Below the pieces are notes generated by a model. That model searched no databases. It saw only the letters and a list, made by a program, of their open reading frames with translations, and was not told the DNA's origin. From Gamsiella multidivaricata (Eukaryota; Mortierellomycota; Mortierellomycetes; Mortierellales; Mortierellaceae), in contig NW_026251827.1 of the NCBI RefSeq assembly GCF_025024155.1, positions 21,877 to 85,876 on the forward strand: a stretch of 64,000 bases of DNA. The letters are read 5' to 3'. A program made the translations under genes and the position numbers. Positions 57,022 through 64,000 of this stretch are shown one piece after another; positions within the stretch are counted from its first letter, which is position 1; every line of letters begins with the position of its first letter.

Positions 57022-59970
57022 TTACTCTCCACCTTCTCCCTCAGGTCTCTTGATAGTGGGCCGACGGTACAGACGAGCAACCTGATCAGCCGAGTACTGT
57101 CGCAGAGGTGAGTTGGGACCCAAGGTTTCCTGATCATCCAAGCGCGCAGAGCTCTGAGACCTTTCAATCTCTTCAAAATCGCGGTTAAAGACCTCCACAC
57201 GCTGGGGCAACGCATAGTAACGGATGCCGATCTCCTCCACAGCCTCCTTGAGCGCGTAATTGAACTAAGAAAAAAAAAAAAAAAAAAAAAAAAGAATAAG
57301 TATAAGTATAAGTATAAGTACAAGTATACTGAGCCACACGAAAATCGCAAGACCGAAAGTGTTGCGGAGGACATGGGGAATGGTAGTGAAGTGAAAAGTC
57401 TTACGGCAGTGCGACGAGCCCAACGACGACCCGAGTCTTGCCAGTTGCCCTTGTGTTCGATACACATGCTGATCTTGAGCTTGGCGTCCATCTCCTGGAT
57501 CTGGATCTCGAGATCCGGCAAGAACTCTTTGCTCTCCTTGATGAGATAATCGCGCATTCTTGCTCGCAGCTCCAGGATCTTGTACTGAGGAGTGTAACAG
57601 TCGATATTGAGCACTATTGAAGGGAAAAAAATGGTATAACGGTTTAGAAAGGTATTGACATTCCTTTCATGGGTACAATGTGGCCACTCCTTCATATGGA
57701 CTTACCAATCTTATCAGTCATATTGGGTGAGCGACGGACGTTGTGGATGGGCTTCTGGCTGACGACATTGTTGGGATAATACATGCGTTTGCCGTCCCAT
57801 GTCACGAATGTCGTGCTGTTCAGTCCGACCTCTCGCACATACATGTCGCTGCCATCGATACTGACCAAATCCCCAGAATCGTATGGGTGCTAATAACATG
57901 CAATACAAAAGAAGAGGAAAAAAAAGAAAAAAAATTAGAAACCTCAGCTTGCGAGAAAAAGATAATGAGGAGAACAATTAAAGACAACATGCTTACCGTG
58001 ATGAACAAAAAGACGATATTCTCGAATAAGATTTTAAGCGAGTTTCCAAACACAAAGCTGAGTGCAACCAAGAATGAGCCAATCGAGAGCATGTTCTTGA
58101 CCACATCCTTGCCAAAGATCGACAACACGATCAACAGCCAAACCACCGCGACGATCGTCAAGAAAATGATGTCCAGCTTGCCCACAGCCTGCGAAAGATC
58201 TCTTAGGGAGGTGTACAAATCCTTACGCTCCTTATAGACATAAAAGATCTTCTCCTTCATCTCGCTCTTGGAGATATCACCGTTGCCGTCCTTGTCGAAA
58301 ATGGCGAACGCCTTCTGGGCCTCTTCTGGGGTATCGAAATAAGGGTAGAAGTTCTCGATGACCAGGTCTTCGCCGTTCGTCTGGAGATTGTAGAACAACG
58401 TCTTGGCAAGTCGCTTGGCGTTCGCGGTCGAGCCGATATCTTTGCTGGGCGAGGACTTGTTGGCAAGGGCGATACCATGCAGGCGACGGTTGATCCCCCT
58501 AAAGATGTTCTCGTTGGGCCTTTGCTTTTGTCCGCGAGGGTGAAGCAGTCGGCTAGGCGAGACCAGGGTTGAGTTGCAGCTGCTGTTCACATCCGTCGGA
58601 GTCGTCATGGGCGTGGTGTTGATGATCATGGCCTCGCTCATCTTTTGGTATGAATCGCCATGGATTTCAGATAGGACCTCCGTCCCTGGCTCAGGGACGA
58701 TTGCATCGACTGTGCTGTTGGTATTGTAGGTGCTCTGAATCGCAGTGTTAGTGTTGAAGTGGGCGCTGTGCGACAGGCCCGCTTCCAGACTGTTGGACCG
58801 AGAGGGCAGAGCCGATCGATATCCGCCTGGGAACATGTAATCGCCATTGTTATCCGCAGTGTTATGTCGGCTATGAGTCGGACGAATCTTCTTGACAGTT
58901 TTCTTTGAGGTGCTCAGCCGATCGAGAACCGACAGTGCATACTTGTTCTCGCTGATACGGTCGGCGTACGCGGTCTGATGGAAATTGGTCGAGATCATGT
59001 GGAGAAGGATCTTTTCCACAAAAACCAACGCACATCCGGCCACGATAGTGCCGAGGACCTCAACGAAGATTGGATTCAGCTTTCCATTCGTTCGCGAGAA
59101 AGGTGACTTTGACAGGAACGCGAATGACCCGATGGACCAACAGGAAGCCAATAGGAACTTCAGGTACTTTTTGGTGGCAACAAAAACCTAAGCATCGGCG
59201 GCAAAGTACATGATATGGTTAGTTATCTGACTGGAACCGCATAGACTACAGTATCTGAACAACGTCATGAGATTGGTACTTACCAGCAACCGAGACTTGA
59301 GGTTTTCCAGTCGAGAGCTCGGCAGGATAGAGGAGAAGTGCACGACAAAGACCGGGACAATATCCACGCCCCAATTGGTCAAGAAGACGATGCCCCACAT
59401 GAATGACAACCAGATAAAGATCAATGTGATCGTGTCCTTGGGTACCTCAGGGTCTGGGTTGTCTTCAGTCGGCAATGGATCGTCATCCATCAGCCTCGAT
59501 ACTAGGATCGCGGGCAGCGCGATGATAGGCGATCCTACTAGGATCATGATCACCATCCGCAGGAAGGGTGACAGCTTCCTCCATTTCGATGTTCCAGCCT
59601 TGGTGTTCTTTTTGCGCACCTTCCCTGTCTCGTCAATGTTGATATCTTCGTCCCAATCAAAGTCAGACTCGTCGCTGTTCATGGCCTGTCGAGGCGGGAC
59701 AAAGTCGTTCATGGCAGCCTCGTCCTGCTTCATGATCCTCTCCATATCAATCTTGGTAGACCCGGAGAGCGGTGGGGTGGTCGGGCCTGAGAAGAATGGC
59801 ACGGCATTGTGTGGTACGCTCTGCATAGAAGGCGGGCGAGAGTATGTCACAGAGCTCTTGGGGTCTGTATGTAGGGCCACATATTCGGATACGGGCGGCA
59901 ATGGCGTCCCGCCCCTACCTCCTGCCAGGGGATCACCAGATATCGCAGTTGGAGGATAATTGACCGTCAT
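57022..59970 (-). CDS. MscS-type mechanosensitive channel with EF-hand (fungal Msy type)
   Basis: This is an ion channel of endomembranes; fission yeast Msy1/Msy2 sit in the ER and shape Ca2+ release in hypo-osmotic shock. The exons are 59970-59284, 59187-57997, 57889-57706, 57613-57405 and 57264-57022, giving 837 residues. The disordered N-terminus is followed by two or three membrane spans (RMVIMILVGSPIIALPAIL, IFIWLSFMWGIVFLTNWGV) and then another pair around residue 235-285. A canonical EF-hand, FDKDGNGDISKSEM, comes before the pore region. The MscS pore/beta domain follows (LSIGSFLVALSFVFGNSLKILFENIVFLF, then HPYDSGDLVSIDG). A C-terminal cytosolic domain ends in YRRPTIKRPEGEGGE. Order and length are the fungal EF-hand MscS pattern. 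The minus strand runs a poly-T just before the last acceptor. Confidence 0.92.
57270..57328. repeat. poly-A and AAGTAT repeat in an MscS intron
   Basis: A 23-base A run is followed by five AAGTAT/AAGTAC units, inside the intron 57265-57404. On the coding strand the A run is a poly-T directly before the acceptor ...cttag. Confidence 0.9.
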
Positions 59971-62476
59971 TGGGGTTTCTATGAGGAGAGGGGCCAAGAA
60001 AAGAGGTAAGGAGGATGACAGGAACAAGATCGGCGCTCGCCAAGGGTTCCCACCTGGACCCTCTCTTATATGGCAGCGAGGAGTTGCATGAAAGGGCTAA
60101 AGATTGACGCCCCAAGGCGTCTTTAGCATCAATGATAATAGCACTAGATAGTAGTCCCTCCTTTTTAGCGCGAGTAGGAGTGGGAATAGAGTGTGTGTGA
60201 GCCCTGATCCCCTTTTAAGATGGACAATCTACTCAATGTTTCCGGGCAAACACCATCGTGGGCCTTACCCATGATCGTTTGTTTTTGTTGCCATGCGCAT
60301 TTTATTTTGATCTGGGTAACCCCTGTCAATCCTCATTGATATTTGGCACACTAGTGCCATTTTCTCTCACTAGTGATGTGGAAAGCGCATTCCCCAACAC
60401 GCTCGTCTCCCTCTCCGTGGTCCCTGAAAGTTGATATTTACGTACCTTTCTGACGCCTGAATTTCATGTCGAAGTATCGTCAATATAAGAAGGATATGGT
60501 GCGGATTGGGAATATTAGAGGAACGTGGTGGTCAATGAGGACAGACTGTTTGTGCATGAATGGGAAATTAAAAAAAATTGACCGTTGGAATGCGCGATAC
60601 AAAAAAAAATCAGGTACAGAAAAACGTGCGATGCAGCCAATCACGAATTTGTGAGTGGACTAAGCGATCGTTGATTCGCAAGAAATGAGGTTCGGAATGA
60701 GAGAAAAAGAAGAAAGAATGAGAGAAGGGAGGAAAGAGGAAGAAATGAAGGGGAGGGAGAAAGGAGAAGAGTGGTAAAGAGGACTAATTAAACATATCCT
60801 GGGGTGATGCTGATGAGGTTGAGATAATAAAGCAGAGAGCAGCATTCCCTCGGACTCATGCTCATATAGTCTAGCGATGGATGGCTCCCAGACCCCGGAC
60901 CACCTTTCCCCGATTTAAGATTGCGCTACCAAGATGTGAGGAAAAAGAAAAAGAATGTACAGCATGTGGGTGGACTAGGGTTGCTATTTCTCAGATGCCC
61001 ATGTCTATAAGTCGCGCTAAATACAAAGCAATGTCCTCCCTCCTCCTTTTGCCATCATCATCATCTCCGTCGCCAGCTTGGAAGTCGAGTGCAAGGCATG
61101 ATCGTGGTCCGCGTCCGGCCCATCGTCCTTGAGCCTTTCTGAGTACCTTTAACCTCAAAGTTCAATGAAGCTCCGGCGTTTGACTGGATGGATGTTCTAA
61201 CGGCCGAAGGACAGCAAATGCTCTGGCCAATAACTCCTTCACGACAAAATGCAACTGGGAATGGAGAAAGATCCGAGAGTCGCACGACTTTGATGCGCAC
61301 ATATTTCTAGCCTCGTGGTTTTACTGAGGATACTATCGACCTACTCTATACTCAACCCTGAGCAAGGCCTCTCCACTTTTTGTTCCTCAGTAGATAATTC
61401 ATTCAGGGGTGTATCAAACCTTCACTTTTCCGTGCTCTTCATGCTGCCAATCTAGGTTTCTTAGGCTCCCTTAGCGCCTTTTCACGATACCACGAAGCAA
61501 AGCACCCAGGCTGCCTTTGGAACGCCTTTCCTAAGATTCCAAAGGTAATGGTAGCAATGGTAGCACGAGACCCTCAGATCTTACACAGTGCTGAAAATTT
61601 CCATGGAGGCGAACCTGTATTTGCTTGTATATCTTTGCTAGGGATGCTTCGAGCGCGTCTCGTACGATGCAAAAAAAATGAGCCATGATGTCATTTGCGT
61701 GAGCACGAGAGAAAATGGCGCCCGAGTCCGCTTATCGAGCTATTACCCCATTTTTCCGCCCTCTTCTTGAAATATAGCTTGTCTATCCAGGTCCCTACCT
61801 ACACATGGCCTTGCGATGGTCGTACCCAGAGTAATCTGTCCGTTTCCAATCCCCGGGGTCACCAAGGCAAGAAAATGCGCTGCCTAGTGATACAAAATCG
61901 TTCACAACTCTAAACAAACATATATCGTACATGCATGCATGCCTTTGTCATCCCGATTGAGGACCCAAGATCCTTCGTGTACATTCAAAGAAATATGCAA
62001 TTGCGAACAGCGAAGGCAAGGAACTGAAGGTCTCGAGCCAAGGCACTAAAGATTTATGTACCAATCCTGCATCCTTTCTCCTTCGAACAGTTTAGTGCCC
62101 GTTAAGATGAATCGTTTTTCTTCGGCGGACGCGTAACAAGAAAGGGGGTAATCTATTTGATGATCTGAATTTGCTGGTTCTATTTGACAATCCATCCGGA
62201 AATTCATCTGCCACGTTGAGCATGCAAGTCGATTTCCGCAAGATATCCATGTGGTCCGCTTAGTCTGAAATCGAGAGGCCTTTGGCCTTTCCTGTGTTCG
62301 CACGGCGCTTGCTTCAATGAGGAGGACGTCTTCACCTTCAGCAAATACACAAAATATCTTACATAGATTTTCTGTAGGAGTTTGTCAAATAAGACTGGCA
62401 GCATCAGTTGTCGAGTGTTTTCTCCCAAACAAGAAAAAGCAGGACGTCCCTACATGGCCCACGAGGAAGCAAAAGA
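59971..62476. other. gene-free region, 2.5 kb
   Basis: This lies between the MscS channel gene and the tRNA-Ala gene. The MscS promoter is on its left. I see no conserved protein. A GA-rich block (60700-60770) and short repeats (CATG at 61931-61942) are the only structure I see. Confidence 0.5.
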
Positions 62477-62549
62477 TGGAGCAGTGGAGAGTCGAACTCC
62501 AGGCCTCACGCATGCGAAGCGTGCGCTCTACCAACTGAGCTACAACCCC
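62477..62549 (-). tRNA. tA(CGC): tRNA-Ala, anticodon CGC
   Basis: The 73-base gene folds without an intron. The acceptor stem GGGGTTG pairs with CTGCTCC, including the G3-U70 pair that identifies alanine tRNA, and the discriminator is A. The D-arm is GCTC...GAGC with the A box TAGCTCAGTTGG. The anticodon stem CACGC/GCGTG carries loop TTCGCAT, so the anticodon is CGC. The T-arm TGGAG/CTCCA has loop TTCGACT with the B box. The acceptor stem has one T-T mismatch at position 6-67. A Pol III terminator TTTT lies just downstream (62471-62474 on the minus strand). Confidence 0.95.
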
Positions 62550-62880
62550 ATTACCAGAAACTCATACTGTATTCTAATTGGTCGGCGAGTTTGGATATCT
62601 ATTATTATATATATCCATTTCGGTAGCTGCTAGTCTCAGCCGTATTCTCTTGATATTGCCTTTTTTTTTTTTACTCCCGTCCCCCTGGCCCCGTGCTGGG
62701 AAAGAGAAAATGGGATCACTACCATGAGCAAACGCGCCCGGAGACGCAACTGTGTTGGAGAGCACAGTCGCAGTGGTAGTGGTTTTGTTGGATCCTCTAG
62801 GAGACAACGACGCGTATTGGATGTGAAAGAGATCGAGTGCAACAGGTACAACTGTTTATTCGAGAATGATGTCATGGTCA

Positions 62881-62899
62881 TAACCATGCTGCGCCTAGT
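62881..62899. repeat. target-site duplication, left copy
   Basis: The 19-base TAACCATGCTGCGCCTAGT is perfectly repeated at 63540-63558, and one A precedes both copies. Confidence 0.9.
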
Positions 62900-63504
62900 C
62901 GAGGCGGGCGAGCCTGTGTGGTACAGTAGTATCACGCGAAGCTTCCAGAGAACAGTGCTGTGGATCCTAGTTTCGGATCCAGCTTGGTGCGGTTGTTTTT
63001 CGGCACGGGGGGCCGTGTATAAATTACCTTTCGGATCGCGGGCAGCAGGGGATTGGCACCCTCCTGAGAGAATGTTCTATTCTGCTCAGGTTCGCACGCC
63101 ACCGTGGGCTACGAGGAGATTTTTCAGAACTGTCACTCGGATTTGCCAGAGCCGTTCTCCAGCACTAAGGTTACGGGGGGGACTATTGAGAGAGGAGACT
63201 AAATAATTTACTTCAGAAATCACTCGAGGGCCGCAGTAACATCGTAAGGAAGCCGTACATATATGCCGGATCGAAACATAAGTTGAATATTTGCCGAATC
63301 AAGTCACACAGGAGAGAGCCAGTCCAAAGGATCAAGATATCAAGTTAGCAGGAACAGGACGACCGAGGCAGGCTTGCGGGAAAATACGCGGGATTTATAT
63401 GGCGCCTCCTACCATTGTTCGGGACAAACAGGAACATCCTGACCAGCGAGAAATAGTAACCCCCATAAAATAACCAATAAACCCTGGCAAAGATTGTCCA
63501 TTGG

Positions 63505-63539
<35 letters not shown>
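62900..63539 (+). mobile_element. poly(A)-tailed non-LTR retroposon (candidate tRNA-derived SINE) inserted in the LTR
   Basis: 640 bases ending in 35 A are bounded by identical 19-base target duplications. There is no long coding frame, as expected for a SINE or a short 5'-truncated LINE copy. Near the 5' end are a tRNA A-box-like GTGGTACAGTAGTATC (62919-62934) and a B-box-like GTTTCGGATCC (62970-62980), 36 to 50 bases apart as in tRNA genes; the D-arm resembles glycine tRNA. I place the tRNA relation as likely, not proven. The partner LINE is not in this window. Confidence 0.72.
63505..63539. repeat. poly(A) tail of the retroposon
   Basis: 35 A directly before the right target duplication. 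Confidence 0.92.
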
Positions 63540-63541
<2 letters not shown>

Positions 63542-63558
63542 ACCATGCTGCGCCTAGT
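63540..63558. repeat. target-site duplication, right copy
   Basis: Identical to 62881-62899. It marks the insertion end. Confidence 0.9.
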
Positions 63559-63589
63559 TTCTAGAGCATTCCAACACAACTGTGTCTAG

Positions 63590-63597
63590 TATATAAG
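63590..63597 (+). promoter_or_regulatory. TATA box in the LTR
   Basis: TATATAAG, about 100 bases upstream of the LTR end and 40 bases upstream of AATAAA, fits a compact LTR promoter. Confidence 0.55.
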
Positions 63598-63636
63598 AGC
63601 CCTTCAAACGTAGGATTAGACAGTAATCAATCATCG

Positions 63637-63642
63637 AATAAA
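63637..63642 (+). terminator. LTR polyadenylation signal
   Basis: AATAAA, located inside the inferred LTR, as expected for the R region. Confidence 0.5.
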
Positions 63643-63687
63643 CCTCTGATTCCACCCTAGAACCCCTCCGACTCCTGACTATTTGCA

Positions 63688-63694
63688 TGGTAGC
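63688..63694 (+). other. primer-binding site, initiator-Met-tRNA type
   Basis: TGGTAGC directly follows the TGCA end of the inferred LTR. TGG pairs with the tRNA CCA end; TAGC pairs with GCTA of an initiator tRNA that starts AGC. Fungal Ty elements often use that primer. Confidence 0.6.
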
Positions 63695-63777
63695 AAAGGA
63701 AACCTCGAACCACCCCTCGAAACCACTGAACCATTGAACCATTGAACCATAAGCTTTTTCATCCAGCCTGTCAAACC

Positions 63778-64000
63778 ATGGAACAACTCTCTCGAACACT
63801 CTCCACCCTGAACATCTCAGAAGAAGCCCAACAAGCTGTTGCCAACGCGTTTCGCGCCGCCGTCGCCTCCGCCTCCGAGTCCACTGCCAACGATACAGCT
63901 CGTACACTTGCCACGGTCCTTAAACCTCAAAAACCGAGTCCATACGATGGTGCTATCGACGCTGTCGCGTCCCTTAACTTCATCGAGAGCCAGGAAGAGT
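63778..64000 (+). CDS. gag: gag of a Ty3/Gypsy-type retrotransposon (5' part, runs off the window)
   Basis: The open frame from ATG 63778 to the window edge gives 74 residues. The N-terminal part is helical and Ala/Ser rich (LSRTLSTLNISEEAQQAVANAF). It is followed by LKPQKPSPYDGAIDAVASLNFIES, which has the Lys-Pro...Pro-x-Tyr-Asp-Gly pattern that opens the capsid region of Ty3/Gypsy gag proteins. No stop in frame. The rest, including the zinc knuckle and pol, lies outside. The assignment rests on a short segment plus the LTR and primer site upstream. Confidence 0.68.
   Translation, partial: MEQLSRTLSTLNISEEAQQAVANAFRAAVASASESTANDTARTLATVLKPQKPSPYDGAIDAVASLNFIESQEE

Larger units (their letters stand above)
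62751..64000 (+). mobile_element. Ty3/Gypsy-type LTR retrotransposon, 5' part (LTR, primer site, gag start), cut by the window end
   Basis: The LTR is inferred from 62751 (or 62753, TGTGTTGGAG) to ...TTTGCA at 63687. Without the inserted retroposon it is about 280 bases, starting TG and ending CA. A TATA box (63590-63597) and AATAAA (63637-63642) lie inside it. The primer site at 63688-63694 and the gag start at 63778 follow directly. The left boundary is approximate, because no second LTR is in the window. Whether the element is intact is unknown. Confidence 0.7.

Noticed and set aside
1..64000. A biosynthetic or defence gene cluster, CRISPR array or operon
   Set aside because: The genes are unrelated housekeeping genes with introns and separate promoters; no direct-repeat array exists and the organism is eukaryotic.

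Overview
The window is nuclear DNA from a filamentous, intron-rich fungus. The genes are short, usually with 1 to 8 introns of about 80 to 150 bases. A dynactin p25 subunit and a branched-chain keto-acid dehydrogenase E2, both absent from budding yeast, are present. A Mortierella-like or other Mucoromycota lineage is my best guess, but that is inference from style, not proof. Almost every gene is a single-copy housekeeping gene. I traced exon structures by hand, checking reading-frame phase at every junction and family similarity across it.

Layout. 1-531: 3' end of an unrecognised gene. 827-4604: MTR3 exosome subunit (+) converging on the AMPK gamma subunit SNF4 (-). 5043-11909: a minus-strand run of MGM1 (mitochondrial dynamin), glyoxalase II and D-glycerate 3-kinase. 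The kinase shares a divergent promoter with dynactin p25 (12173-13244, +). 14254-14632: a tiny secreted six-cysteine protein. 15027-17841: CstF64 (-) and eIF1 (+) share a 343-base divergent promoter. 19609-21221: an orphan membrane-anchored coiled-coil protein (-). 23049-29517: an OPT oligopeptide transporter and an intact DHA2-type MFS exporter. 30522-36803: a disordered Cys-tailed protein, a GNAT acetyltransferase, CTP synthase and a membrane-anchored exo-beta-1,3-glucanase. 36931-41999: MPS1 checkpoint kinase (-) divergent from RanGAP (+). 42677-47572: BCKDH E2 (+), histidinol phosphatase (-) and a LEA-like mitochondrial protein (+) with an 11-base micro-exon. 47828-49873: a second DHA2 gene carrying a nonsense codon and three frameshifts. 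52531-59970: protein disulfide isomerase, a CECR5-type HAD phosphatase and an EF-hand MscS channel (-).

The right end is the accessory part. A tRNA-Ala(CGC) gene lies about 200 bases from what looks like the 5' LTR of a Ty3/Gypsy-type retrotransposon, with an initiator-Met-like primer site and a gag start that runs off the window. That LTR is interrupted by a 640-base poly(A)-tailed retroposon flanked by a perfect 19-base target-site duplication. Its 5' end has tRNA-like A and B boxes, so it is a candidate SINE.

The genes are not functionally clustered and I see no operon-like or biosynthetic cluster. The most interesting signals are the nested retroelement insertion next to the tRNA gene, the decaying MFS gene, the micro-exon and GC-AG introns, and the many long A/T homopolymers that sit inside introns.
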